A DNA stretch of 64,000 nt, taken from NCBI RefSeq assembly GCF_001424265.1, contig NZ_LMOV01000024.1:220114-284113 (forward strand), in the 5' to 3' direction. Below are positions 45,243-53,682 of this stretch, piece after piece. The notes below the pieces were generated by a model, which was not told the origin of the DNA, searched no databases, and was given only the letters and a program-made list of their open reading frames with translations. Source of the DNA: Acidovorax sp. Leaf160 (GTDB taxonomy: Bacteria; Pseudomonadota; Gammaproteobacteria; Burkholderiales; Burkholderiaceae_C). The position numbers and the translations under genes were made by a program. Position 1 is the first letter of the stretch; the number at the start of each line of letters is the position of its first letter.

Positions 45243-46210
45243 TCCGCGTCGTCTTCGTGCTGCTGGAGGACAGCCTGGTGCTCGACTGGGCCGGCCCGGC
45301 GGAAGCGCTGCGCATCGCCAACCAGTGCCTCGCGGCAGCCGGACAGGCCGAGCGCTTCCGCATCGAGTTCGCGGGCCCGGCGCCCACGACGCGCGGCTCG
45401 GTCGGCGTGCAGCTGGCCCAGATCGCGCCGCTGCCCGCGCGCTGGAATGCGGGCGAGCCTGCCTGGATCGTGCTGCTGGGCCAGCCCGGCAAGACCATCG
45501 ACGTGCGCAGCACGGGCGCCCGCGATGTGCTGCACTGGCTGCGCGGCCAGCGGCTGGCCGCCGGGCGGGTGGAACTGGTCACCATCTGCGCCGGAGCCGT
45601 GCTGGCGGCGCACGCCGGCCTGCTGGCGGGCCGCCAGGCCACCACGCACCATCACCACCTGGACGAGCTGCAGTCGGTCGAGCCGCGTTGCGACGTGCTG
45701 GCCAACCGGGTGTTCGTCGCCGACGGGCCGGTGCACAGCAGCGCCGGCGTCACCACCGGCATCGACCTGATGCTCGACCGCATCGCCGCCGCCTGCGGCC
45801 CGGCCATTGCCGCCCAGGTGGCGCAGACCATGGTGGTGGCGATGCGGCGCGGATCGCACGACCCGGAACTGTCGCCCTTTCTGCACCACCGCAACCACCT
45901 GCATGCCGCGTTGCACCGCGTGCAGGACGCCGTCGGTCAGCAGCCGCAGGCCGAATGGACGGTGCCCGCCATGGCCGACGTGGCCCACACCTCGCCGCGC
46001 CACCTGACGCGGCTCTTCACCCTCCATGCGGGCATCGCGCCGCTGGAATACCTGCGCCGCATTCGCCTGGCGGTGGCGGAGGCCGCCCTGCGCTCGGGCA
46101 GCAATGTGACGCAGGCGGCGGCGCTGGCGGGCTTCCATTCCGACCTGCAGCTGCGCCGGGCGTGGCGGCAGTTCGGGCGGCCGGGCACGCCCTCGGCGAT
46201 CAGCCGGTAG
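45203..46210 (+). CDS. GlxA-family transcriptional regulator (DJ-1/PfpI plus AraC HTH)
   Basis: 335 residues. Residues ~14-195 are a DJ-1/PfpI domain (RVVFVLLEDSLVLDWAGPAEALR, TICAGAVLAAHAGLLAGR). Residues ~240-335 are an AraC-type double helix-turn-helix (DVAHTSPRHLTRLFTLHAGIAPLEYLRRIRL, VTQAAALAGFHSDLQLRRAWRQFG). Proteins of this layout regulate catabolic genes for quaternary amines, arginine and similar nitrogen compounds. It begins inside the previous gene (40-nt overlap), so the three genes 44029-46210 are an operon and this one probably controls it. The effector is unknown. It ends 5 bases before the convergent ppk2. Confidence 0.9.
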   Translation: MDRQPAASPASGLIRVVFVLLEDSLVLDWAGPAEALRIANQCLAAAGQAERFRIEFAGPAPTTRGSVGVQLAQIAPLPARWNAGEPAWIVLLGQPGKTIDVRSTGARDVLHWLRGQRLAAGRVELVTICAGAVLAAHAGLLAGRQATTHHHHLDELQSVEPRCDVLANRVFVADGPVHSSAGVTTGIDLMLDRIAAACGPAIAAQVAQTMVVAMRRGSHDPELSPFLHHRNHLHAALHRVQDAVGQQPQAEWTVPAMADVAHTSPRHLTRLFTLHAGIAPLEYLRRIRLAVAEAALRSGSNVTQAAALAGFHSDLQLRRAWRQFGRPGTPSAISR

Positions 46211-46214
46211 GCAC

Positions 46215-47129
46215 TCAGTACCGCTCGGGCACGTACATGTCGGCCGGCACCGGCTGGCGGAAGTATTCGGGGTGGCGCACCCGCTCGGGCAGCACCACTT
46301 CGGGGTGCGGCACTTCCGTGTAGGGCAGCTGGTCCAGCAGGTGGGCGATGCAGTTCAGCCGCGCCTTCTTCTTGTCCACGGCCTGCACCAGCCACCAGGG
46401 CGCCTCGGGAATGTGGGTGCGCTCCAGCATGGTTTCCTTGGCCTTGGTATAGGCCTCCCAGCGCTTGCGGCTCTCCAGATCCATGGGGCTGAGCTTCCAC
46501 TGCTTGAGCGGGTCGTGGATGCGGCTGAGGAACCGCAGGTGCTGCTCTTCGTCGGTGATGGAGAACCAGTACTTGATGAGCGTGATGCCCGAGCGCACCA
46601 GCATCTTCTCGAATTCGGGCACCGAGCGGAAGAACTCCTCGTATTCCTCGTCGGTGCAAAAACCCATCACGTGCTCGACGCCGGCGCGGTTGTACCAGCT
46701 GCGGTCGAACAGCACGATCTCGCCGGCCGCCGGCAGGTGCGCCACGTAGCGCTGGAAGTACCACTGCGTGCGTTCGCGGTCGTTGGGCGCCGGCAGCGCG
46801 GCCACGCGGGCCACGCGGGGGTTGAGGCGCTGGGTGATGCGCTTGATGACCCCGCCCTTGCCTGCCGCATCGCGCCCCTCGAAGAGGATGACCACCTTCT
46901 GGCGGGTGTGCTGCACCCAGTCCTGCAGCTTGACCAGCTCGCCCTGCAGGCGGAACAGCTCGCGGAAATAGGCCTGGCGCGCCGCCTTGTCGAGGGGCAG
47001 CGCCTCGCCGGAGCCGTCCCGCTCGCGGTCCTCGATCTCCAACTCCAGCTCTTCGTCGTACCCGTCCATCAGTTCGCTGGCGATGCGCTGCATGAGATCC
47101 TGCGTGTCGAGTGAAGTGTTGTGAAACAT
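46215..47129 (-). CDS. ppk2: Polyphosphate kinase 2 (PPK2)
   Basis: 304 residues. P-loop kinase fold with Walker A in LFEGRDAAGKGGVIKR (near residue 82), FDRSWYNRAGVEHVMGFC and KYWFSITDEEQHLRFLSR, all PPK2 signatures. The family uses polyphosphate to phosphorylate GDP/ADP, or the reverse. Length is typical of the class I enzymes. The ATG at 47129 is selected; the N-terminal ~45 residues are acidic (DGYDEELELEIEDRE). It is convergent with the GlxA regulator and divergent from the CorA-family transporter. Confidence 0.92.
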   Translation of the reverse strand: MFHNTSLDTQDLMQRIASELMDGYDEELELEIEDRERDGSGEALPLDKAARQAYFRELFRLQGELVKLQDWVQHTRQKVVILFEGRDAAGKGGVIKRITQRLNPRVARVAALPAPNDRERTQWYFQRYVAHLPAAGEIVLFDRSWYNRAGVEHVMGFCTDEEYEEFFRSVPEFEKMLVRSGITLIKYWFSITDEEQHLRFLSRIHDPLKQWKLSPMDLESRKRWEAYTKAKETMLERTHIPEAPWWLVQAVDKKKARLNCIAHLLDQLPYTEVPHPEVVLPERVRHPEYFRQPVPADMYVPERY

Positions 47130-47289
47130 GAGAGGAAAGCGGCCCGATGAAAGAAGACGCGCCATGGTGGCGAGGGGCGGTGACAGCCTCATGACATGTT
47201 GCACGGCCGTCACATGCTTGTCACGATGGCGGCGCAACATCGCGCCCCAATCGCACGCCCCTGCCGACCCTTTTCCTACAAGCTCCCGC

Positions 47290-48327
47290 ATGTTCGCCCC
47301 AGAAGCCCTCGCGTCCCACTACGGCGGAGACGCGGCCGGCCTGATCTGCGGCTATGTGCTGCGCGCGGGCGCTGCGCCGCAGGCCATCGACGCGGCCGGC
47401 GCCGCGCGGTGGCTGGCCGCCGAGGCTCCGGAAGGGGACGACGGCCCGCCGCCTTTCCTCTGGCTGCATTTCAACCTCAGCCATGCGCAGGCCGTGCGCT
47501 GGGTGCAGCGGCACGCCGACCTGCCAGCGGCCTTCTTCGAGGCGCTGGGCGACGGTTCCCACTCCACCCGCATCGAGCGCGACGACGACACGCTGATCGC
47601 CGTGCTGAACGACGTGCACTTCGACTTCGCGTTCGAGCCGATGGATTTCGCCACGCTCTGGATCGGCGTCACGCCGCGGCTCGTCATCACCGCGCGCACC
47701 CAGCCGCTGCGCTCGATCGATGCGTTGCGCACTGCCGTGCGCGAGGGCGAGTGCCCCCGTTCCAGCGTCGCGCTGCTGGAGCAGCTGATGCGCACGCAGG
47801 CCGACGGCCTCGTGGGCATCGTGCGCGGCGTGACCCAGCGTCTGGACCGCATCGAGGACGAGCTGCTGGCCGGCCGGCTGGACCACAAGCGCGCCCGGCT
47901 GGGCCAGCTGCGTCGTCTGCTGGTGCGGCTGCAGCGGCTGCTGGCGCCCGAGCCCGCCGCGCTCTTCCGGCTGCTGCAGCGCCCGCCGGGCTGGATGGCG
48001 GAGGCCGATGCGCAGGAATTGCGCGACGCATCGGAGGAGTTCTCGGTGGTGCTGCGCGACATGCAGGGCCTGCAGGAGCGCATCAAGCTGCTGCAGGAAG
48101 AGGTGGCGGCGAACGTGCAGGAGGCCAACAGCCGCAGCCTGTTCGTGCTGACGGTGGTGACCGTGCTGGCCCTGCCCATCAACATCCTCACGGGGCTATT
48201 CGGCATGAACGTGGGCGGCGTGCCGCTGGCCGATGCGCCGCACGGCTTCTGGGTGATCGTGGCGGTGCTGGCGGCGTTCACTGCCGTGGCGGCCTGGCTG
48301 GCGCTGCGGCGGGGCAGCGGAGACTGA
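47290..48327 (+). CDS. CorA/ZntB-family metal-ion transporter
   Basis: 345 residues. A large cytoplasmic N-terminal domain with helices (LLEQLMRTQADGLVGIVRGVTQRLDRIEDELL) is followed by two C-terminal transmembrane helices with the GMN pore motif in LTGLFGMNVGG. The N-terminal half resembles ZntB (FLWLHFNLSHAQAVRWVQ), a zinc efflux or proton-coupled zinc transporter, more than the magnesium channel CorA. Metal specificity is uncertain. It begins 160 nt from the divergent ppk2 start. A single-gene unit. Confidence 0.88.
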   Translation: MFAPEALASHYGGDAAGLICGYVLRAGAAPQAIDAAGAARWLAAEAPEGDDGPPPFLWLHFNLSHAQAVRWVQRHADLPAAFFEALGDGSHSTRIERDDDTLIAVLNDVHFDFAFEPMDFATLWIGVTPRLVITARTQPLRSIDALRTAVREGECPRSSVALLEQLMRTQADGLVGIVRGVTQRLDRIEDELLAGRLDHKRARLGQLRRLLVRLQRLLAPEPAALFRLLQRPPGWMAEADAQELRDASEEFSVVLRDMQGLQERIKLLQEEVAANVQEANSRSLFVLTVVTVLALPINILTGLFGMNVGGVPLADAPHGFWVIVAVLAAFTAVAAWLALRRGSGD

Positions 48328-48367
48328 ACCGAGAAGCAACGGGGCCCGCGCCGCGCGCAGGCGCGGA

Positions 48368-49228
48368 TCAGTGGGGGCCGCCCAGCGTACGGCGCAGCGA
48401 CCCGACCCGCTCGGTGATGGCGGCGGCGTCCAGGCCGTCCTCCGCCTGGGCGAGATAGGTCTCCAGATCGCTCACCGCCTGGCGCGCATTGCCGTGCTCG
48501 GCATGGGCCAGGCCCCGGTCGCGCCACTCGCCCCAGGCCTCGGGCTGCAGCACCAGCAGCCGGTCCTGGACGGCGATGAGCCGCGGCCAGTCCTGCTGCG
48601 AGCGGTGGATCTCCTTGAGGTTGCGCAGCACGCGCGCCAGGATGTCGCGGGCCGGAGCGGCCTGCAGGTACAGGCCCATGGGCACGTCGTCGTCACCCAC
48701 CAGCCCATGGCGCCGCTGGTAGGGGTCGAGCCGCTCGCTCAGGTCTTCGCGCGACAGCGACCGGCCGGTCATCGGGTCGATCACCACCTGGCCATTGGGC
48801 AGCAGCACCTTCACCATGAAATGTCCCGGGAACGAGACACCGCGGGCATCCAGCCCCAGGCCCTGCGCCAGTTCCAGCCACAGGATGGCAAGCGAGATCG
48901 GAATGCCGCGCCGCGTGCGCAGCACGGCGTTGAGATAACTGTTGTCGGGGTCGTAGTAGTCGTTCAGGTTGCCGCCGAAGCCCAGGTCTCCGAAGAAGAA
49001 CTGGTTCAGCGTGCGCAGCCGCTGCAACTCGGAGGCATCGGCCGGCAGCCGCCGTTGCAGCCGGGCCTGCAGCTGGTCGACATCACCCAGCAACTGCTGC
49101 ACGTCCAGGTCGGGGTATTCGTCGTGGGCGATGGCAGCGGCCGCCTCGAGCAGCGGCAGATCGTCGCCGTCCCGCACCAGGGCGGCGAAGTATTCGAGCG
49201 GTGTCGGGACGGAAAATTGCAGGGCCAT
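48368..49228 (-). CDS. SirB1-like protein (transglutaminase-like fold with TPR tail)
   Basis: 286 residues. The central block LNQFFFGDLGFGGNLNDYYDPDNSYLNAVLRTRRGIPISLAILWLELAQ is the hallmark of the SirB1/YchA group, a transglutaminase-like fold that lacks clear catalytic Cys. HFMVKVL and IDPMTGRSLSREDL follow. The last ~70 residues are a TPR-like helical hairpin (RVLRNLKEIHRSQQDWPRLIAVQDRLL). Function is unknown; often found near prmC or kdsA in other bacteria. It is 76 nt upstream of murJ's stop region, with both genes on the minus strand, so they may be separate units. Confidence 0.88.
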   Translation of the reverse strand: MALQFSVPTPLEYFAALVRDGDDLPLLEAAAAIAHDEYPDLDVQQLLGDVDQLQARLQRRLPADASELQRLRTLNQFFFGDLGFGGNLNDYYDPDNSYLNAVLRTRRGIPISLAILWLELAQGLGLDARGVSFPGHFMVKVLLPNGQVVIDPMTGRSLSREDLSERLDPYQRRHGLVGDDDVPMGLYLQAAPARDILARVLRNLKEIHRSQQDWPRLIAVQDRLLVLQPEAWGEWRDRGLAHAEHGNARQAVSDLETYLAQAEDGLDAAAITERVGSLRRTLGGPH

Positions 49229-49304
49229 GGCGAAGGTTGTACGGTCAGCGCGGCGGGGGCGTCAAGCGCAGGGGCTTTCAGCGCGGTGGCCTGCGCCCCG
49301 GCCG

Positions 49305-50870
49305 TTACCGGCGCAGCAGGCGGCGCAGCCGCAGCCCGGAAGCCGCCAGCGCGCCGAAATAGAGGACCGCAGCGCCCAGCAGCAGCAGCGCCAGCAGGCC
49401 CGCGCGCCGCAGTCCGTCGGCCCGCATCGCCAGCCAGTCGAAATGCTGCGAGCCCCACACCAGGAAGATCGCCAGCAGCGCGCTGGCCGCCACCACCTGC
49501 AGCGCGAACTGCATCCAGCCCGGCTGGGGCTGGAAGCTGCCGCGGCGCAGCAGGCCTGCCAGCAGCCACAGTGCGTTCAGCACGGCGCCCAGCCCGATGG
49601 ACAGCGCCAGCCCGGCATGGGCGATCCAGGGCACCAGCACGATGTTGAGCAGCTGCGTGAAGACCAGCACGGCGATGGCGATGCGCACCGGTGTCCGGAT
49701 GTCCTGGCTGGCGTAGTAGCCCGGCGCCAGCACCTTGATCGCCACCAGGCCCACCAGGCCGGCGCCGTAGCCCGCCAGGGCCAGGGCGATCTGTCCCACG
49801 TCGCGGTCCTGCAGCGCGCCGTGGTGGAACAGGGTGGCCACCAGGGGTTCGGCGAAGGTCAGCAGGGCCACGGCGCTGGGAACGGCCAGCAGCACGACGA
49901 TGCGCAGGCCCCAGTCGAGCATGGCCGAATAGCGTTCGGCGTCGCCCGCCGCCTTGGCGGCGGACAGCTGCGGCGTCAGCACCACGCTGAGCGCCACGCC
50001 CAGCAAAGCGGTCGGGAATTCCATCAGCCGGTCGGCGTAGAAGAGCCAGGTCACGCTGCCGGGCGCCAGGTAGGACGCGATCTGCGTGTTGATCATGAGC
50101 GAGATCTGCGCCACGCCCACGCCCAGCAGGGCCGGCGCCATCAGCCGCAGGATCTGGCGCACTGCCGGGTCGGCCAGCGCGTTTCGCACGCGGCCCCAGG
50201 TCATGCCGATGCGGGGCAGCAGGCGCAGCCGGTGCAGCGCCGGCAACTGCAGCGCCAGCTGCAGCACGCCGCCCACCATCACGCCGCCGGCCATCGCGTA
50301 GATGGGCTCGATGCCGCGCGCGGCCAGCTGCGGCGCGCCCAGCCAGGCCGCCACGATCATGCAGACGTTGAGCAGCACCGGCGTGATGGCCGGCACGGCG
50401 AAGCGCTTCCAGGTGTTGAGCACGCCGGCGGACAGCGCCACCAGCGACATGAAGCCGATGTAGGGAAACATCCAGCGGGTCATGAGCACGGCGGCGTCAT
50501 AGCCGCCGCCCGTCTGCCGCAGCCCGCTGGCCAGCGCCCACACCAGCAGCGGCGCGCCCAGCACGCCCAGCAGGCAGGTCGCCAGCAGCGCCCAGAACAG
50601 CACCGTGGCCACATGGGCGATCAGCACGCGGGTCGCGTCCTCGCCATGCTGGGCCTTATGGCCGGCCAGCACCGGCACGAAGGCCTGGCTGAAGGCGCCC
50701 TCGGCGAACAGCCGGCGAAACAGGTTGGGAATGCGGAAGGCGACGTTGAAGGCGTCGGTCAGCGCGTTGGCGCCGAACATCGAAGCCATGAGCAGGTCGC
50801 GCGCCAGGCCCGTCACGCGGGAGGCCAGGGTCAGCAGGGATACGGTGGAGGCGGCTTTGAGCAGAGACAC
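49305..50870 (-). CDS. murJ: Lipid II flippase MurJ
   Basis: 521 residues and 14 predicted transmembrane helices. The N-terminus SLLKAASTVSLLTLASRVTGLARDLLMASMFG is a strong MurJ signature, with NLFRRLFAEGAFSQAFVPVLA near residue 50 containing the essential Arg residues. It moves lipid II across the inner membrane for peptidoglycan synthesis. The GTG at 50870 is used; the next upstream in-frame starts lie in the rpsT promoter region. It is divergent from rpsT, an arrangement widely conserved in proteobacteria. Confidence 0.94.
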   Translation of the reverse strand: MSLLKAASTVSLLTLASRVTGLARDLLMASMFGANALTDAFNVAFRIPNLFRRLFAEGAFSQAFVPVLAGHKAQHGEDATRVLIAHVATVLFWALLATCLLGVLGAPLLVWALASGLRQTGGGYDAAVLMTRWMFPYIGFMSLVALSAGVLNTWKRFAVPAITPVLLNVCMIVAAWLGAPQLAARGIEPIYAMAGGVMVGGVLQLALQLPALHRLRLLPRIGMTWGRVRNALADPAVRQILRLMAPALLGVGVAQISLMINTQIASYLAPGSVTWLFYADRLMEFPTALLGVALSVVLTPQLSAAKAAGDAERYSAMLDWGLRIVVLLAVPSAVALLTFAEPLVATLFHHGALQDRDVGQIALALAGYGAGLVGLVAIKVLAPGYYASQDIRTPVRIAIAVLVFTQLLNIVLVPWIAHAGLALSIGLGAVLNALWLLAGLLRRGSFQPQPGWMQFALQVVAASALLAIFLVWGSQHFDWLAMRADGLRRAGLLALLLLGAAVLYFGALAASGLRLRRLLRR

Positions 50871-50942
50871 GGCCGCGAGTGTATGCCCTGGCCCGCAGGC
50901 GCCGGCCGTCGCGCCCGTGGCGGGCCTGATCCAGCGGTGGGC

Positions 50943-50948
50943 TATAAT
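50943..50948 (+). promoter_or_regulatory. -10 box of rpsT
   Basis: A perfect TATAAT 47 nt before the rpsT start codon, in the 125-nt gap between murJ and rpsT. The -35 region is GC-rich and poor. Transcription probably begins near 50955. Confidence 0.65.
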
Positions 50949-50995
50949 CGCGGGCTTCGCCGACATCATCCTCAGACAACTCAAGGAATACATAT

Positions 50996-51295
50996 ATGGC
51001 ATCCGCCAAGCCCAAGAAAAAGAACCCCCGTCTCGCCTCCGGCCGCAAGCGCGTCCGCCAGGACGTGAAGCTGAACGCCGCCAACACCTCGCTGCGTTCC
51101 AAGTACCGCACCGCCGTCAAGAACGTCGAGAAGGCCGTCCTGGCCGGCGACAAGACGAAGGCCACCGAACTGTTTGCGAAGATGCAAGCTGTCGTCGACA
51201 CCGTCGCCGACAAGGGCATCTTCCACAAGAACAAGGCTGCTCGCGACAAGAGCCGTCTGTCTTCCAAGGTGAAAGCCTTGGCCCTGGCCGCCTGA
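50996..51295 (+). CDS. rpsT: 30S ribosomal protein S20
   Basis: 99 residues, strongly basic with many Lys and Arg. Starts [19 protein letters not shown] and runs [24 protein letters not shown], characteristic of bS20. It binds 16S rRNA near the 5' domain and helix 44. It has its own promoter and a downstream terminator at 51373. S20 is known to be autoregulated in E. coli. Here the ATG follows AAGGAATA by 8 nt. Confidence 0.97.
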   Translation: MASAKPKKKNPRLASGRKRVRQDVKLNAANTSLRSKYRTAVKNVEKAVLAGDKTKATELFAKMQAVVDTVADKGIFHKNKAARDKSRLSSKVKALALAA

Positions 51296-51372
51296 CCTTT
51301 CAGGCAAACAGCCCGGATGGCCTCACCGCCATCCGCCGTTTGTAACGGGTGCGCTGTCAGCGAATAGAAAAG

Positions 51373-51393
51373 ACCGCCTTCGGGCGGTTTTTT
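51373..51393 (+). terminator. Rho-independent terminator of rpsT
   Basis: ACCGCC-TTCG-GGCGGT, a tight UUCG-capped hairpin, followed by TTTTT. It lies 77 nt after the rpsT stop. Confidence 0.9.
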
Positions 51394-51520
51394 CGTTTCC
51401 GCTCCGAATGTCGTTGGAGGTGCATTTCTGTGCCTCGCCGCCACGTGCCGCTCAGGCCGCGACGGCGCCGGCACCACACTCCGCCCGCCTGCCCGCCCAC
51501 CTACCCCCTACTAACACCAA

Positions 51521-51534
51521 TTGACTAAAGTCAA
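51521..51534. promoter_or_regulatory. FNR/CRP-family-like palindrome upstream of mqo
   Basis: TTGAC-TAAA-GTCAA, a perfect 5+5 inverted repeat with the same arms as the site at 8006. AATTGACA repeats a half-site just after it. It is 129 nt ahead of the mqo start. Sits in the AT-rich patch where a promoter is expected. Confidence 0.5.
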
Positions 51535-51555
51535 AAATTGACACCCCGGCGACAA

Positions 51556-51627
51556 TCCTCCGCTGGAGGAAGCTTTCACCCGACGAAAGCCGAAACAAGG
51601 CCTGCAATGCGCTTGCGGGCCTTTTTT
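51556..51627 (+). ncRNA. Candidate structured leader or small RNA upstream of mqo
   Basis: Three hairpins in 72 nt: CCTCC-GCT-GGAGG (51557-51569), GCTTTC-ACCCGAC-GAAAGC (51572-51590), and a long stem AAGGCCTGCAA/TTGCGGGCCTT (51597-51623) running into a T-tract that ends at 51627. The third is a complete intrinsic terminator that ends only 22 nt before the mqo ATG. It could be a separate small RNA of about 70 nt or an attenuator leader of mqo. The promoter would be the AT-rich region 51521-51550, but no clean -10 is visible. Confidence 0.4.
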
Positions 51628-51649
51628 ATTGATTCAGCCAAGGGAAGAC

Positions 51650-53371
51650 ATGAAGAAATCGATCAAGACGCTGGCGGTGGCCCTGCTGGCGCTGGTGGTG
51701 GCGGCCGTACTGTTCCTCACGTGGCCGCTGGTGCCCCGTTCGGTGCCCGCCGCGGACAACGAGCAGCCGGTGGACGTGGTGATGGTGGGCGCGGGCGTGA
51801 TGAGCACGACCCTGGCCACCTATCTGCAGGAACTGGAGCCCGACTGGAAGATCGAGGTGTTCGAGCGGCTGGACGGCGTGGCGCTGGAAAGCTCCAACGG
51901 CTGGAACAACGCCGGCACCGGCCATTCCGGCTTTGCCGAGCTGAACTACACGCCCGAGCTGCCCGACGGCACGATCGAAACCAAGCGCGCCGTCGGCATC
52001 GCCGAGCAGTTCGAAGTGTCGCGCCAGTTCTGGGCGCACCAGATCGGCCGCGGCCACATGCAGCAGCCGCAGACCTTCGTGAACCCGACGCCGCACATGA
52101 GCTTCGTGTGGGGCGACGCCAACATCGAATACCTGCGCAAACGCCATGCCGCGCTGACGAAGAACCCCCTCTTCTACGGCATGCAGTTCTCGCAGGACCA
52201 GTCCCAGATCAAGGCCTGGGCACCGCTGCTGATCGAGGGGCGCGACCCCGCGCAGAAGGTGGCGGCCACGTACATGCCGCTGGGCACCGACGTGAACTAC
52301 GGCGTGGTGACGAACCAGCTGATGCAGAGCCTGCAAAAGAGCCCGAACTTCACCCTGAAGCTGCAGCATGAAGTGCGCGCCCTGCGCCAGAACGCCGACA
52401 AGACCTGGAACGTGACCGTGGCCGATCTGGCGGACGGCGCCAAGGAGCGGACCGTGAAGGCGAAATTCGTCTTCGTCGGTGCGGGCGGCGCGGCACTCAA
52501 GATGCTGCAGGCCTCCGGCATTCCCGAGTCGCGCAACTACGCCGGCTTTCCGGTGGGCGGCGAATGGCTCGCCATCGAGAACCCCGCCATCACCTCGCGT
52601 CACGACGTGAAGGCCTATGGCAAGGCCGCCGAAGGCTCGCCCCCGATGTCGGTGCCCCACCTGGATGCCCGCAAGCTCGACGGCAAGGACGTGGTGCTGT
52701 TCGGCCCCTTCGCGCTGCAGTCCACCAAGTTCTTGAAGCAGGGTTCCTGGTTCGACCTGTTCTCGTCGATCAACCACGACAACATCGGCGGCATGCTGCG
52801 CGTGGGCATCCACAACCTGGATCTGGTGAAGTACCTGGTGCAGCAGGCCGTGCTGACCGATGACGACCGCCAGCGCGCGGTGCAGGAATACTTCCCCAAC
52901 ATCAAGCGCGAAGACTGGCGCCTGGCCGTGGCCGGCCAGCGCGTGCAGGTCATCAAGCGCGACCCCAAGGAAGGCGCCGTGCTGCAGTTCGGCACGGAGA
53001 TCGTCTCCGACCAGGACGGCACCATCGCCGCGCTGCTGGGCGCATCGCCCGGCGCATCCACCGCGCCGCACATCATGATCAACCTGATGACCCGGGTGTT
53101 CCCGCAGCAGATGACCGACGCGGGCTGGAAGCCGCGCCTGCAGCAGATCGTGCCGTCCTACGGCCGCAAGATCAACGACACGCCGGCGCTCACCAACGAG
53201 ATCCGCCGCATGACCAGCTCCGCGCTGAATCTGCCGTACCTCGAGGTGCCGGCCGATGTGGCCACCCTGCCTGCCGTGGCGGCACCAGCGGCGCCATCGG
53301 CACCGGCTGCGCCGGCTGCGCCGGCTGCGCCGGCCGGCGGCACGCTGAACAAGGAAATGCAGGCGCTCTGA
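51650..53371 (+). CDS. mqo: Malate:quinone oxidoreductase
   Basis: 573 residues; FAD enzyme that oxidises malate to oxaloacetate and reduces the quinone pool, replacing or complementing NAD-malate dehydrogenase. FAD motif [24 protein letters not shown] near residue 40, then [20 protein letters not shown] and the conserved C-terminal [14 protein letters not shown]. An N-terminal hydrophobic helix (residues 8-27) may be a membrane anchor or signal. Most Mqo are ~490-550 residues, so the C-terminal tail of Ala/Pro repeats ([14 protein letters not shown]) is extra and comes from a 9-bp tandem repeat at 53305-53331. The ATG at 51650 follows AAGGGAAG. The hairpin terminator in front of it suggests transcript control. 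Confidence 0.95.
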   Translation: MKKSIKTLAVALLALVVAAVLFLTWPLVPRSVPAADNEQPVDVVMVGAGVMSTTLATYLQELEPDWKIEVFERLDGVALESSNGWNNAGTGHSGFAELNYTPELPDGTIETKRAVGIAEQFEVSRQFWAHQIGRGHMQQPQTFVNPTPHMSFVWGDANIEYLRKRHAALTKNPLFYGMQFSQDQSQIKAWAPLLIEGRDPAQKVAATYMPLGTDVNYGVVTNQLMQSLQKSPNFTLKLQHEVRALRQNADKTWNVTVADLADGAKERTVKAKFVFVGAGGAALKMLQASGIPESRNYAGFPVGGEWLAIENPAITSRHDVKAYGKAAEGSPPMSVPHLDARKLDGKDVVLFGPFALQSTKFLKQGSWFDLFSSINHDNIGGMLRVGIHNLDLVKYLVQQAVLTDDDRQRAVQEYFPNIKREDWRLAVAGQRVQVIKRDPKEGAVLQFGTEIVSDQDGTIAALLGASPGASTAPHIMINLMTRVFPQQMTDAGWKPRLQQIVPSYGRKINDTPALTNEIRRMTSSALNLPYLEVPADVATLPAVAAPAAPSAPAAPAAPAAPAGGTLNKEMQAL

Positions 53372-53411
53372 TCCGCGCTGCCGCCCGCGCCGGCCTTCCG
53401 CCGGCACGCCA

Positions 53412-53445
53412 AGCCCCGCCCTGCACCGCAGCGCGGGGCTTTTTC
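53412..53445 (+). terminator. Rho-independent terminator of mqo
   Basis: AGCCCCGC (53412-53419) and GCGGGGCT (53433-53440) form an 8-bp stem followed by TTTTT, 40 nt past the stop codon. Confidence 0.85.
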
Positions 53446-53517
53446 CATGGGCACGCCCCGGCGGGCGGCGGGATCAGCCGCCGGCCAGGCCGTTCAGCAC
53501 GGCGCACGGCGCAAACG

Positions 53518-53572
53518 CACTGCACACGCACTGCACACGCACTGCACATGCACTGCGCACGCGCTGCGCAAT
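53518..53572. repeat. 11-bp tandem repeat, five copies, between mqo and cobT
   Basis: CACTGCACACG twice, then CACTGCACATG, CACTGCGCACG and a degenerate CGCTGCGCAAT. Units are head to tail without spacers, so this is a minisatellite and not a CRISPR. It lies in the 311-base gap (53372-53682) that otherwise holds only the mqo terminator. Confidence 0.8.
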
Positions 53573-53682
53573 GGTGCGCAGGCACGCGCCGGCCGCCCAC
53601 CTGCCCCGTCGGCGCATCGCGCGCCCGGGCTTCGGTCGCTGGATGCGACCCAGCACCCGCCGCCCGGCCCTGATGGGCCAGC

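Noticed and set aside
53518..53572. CRISPR-like array
   Set aside because: Units of 11 bp are contiguous with no spacers and no cas genes are nearby, so it is a simple tandem repeat.
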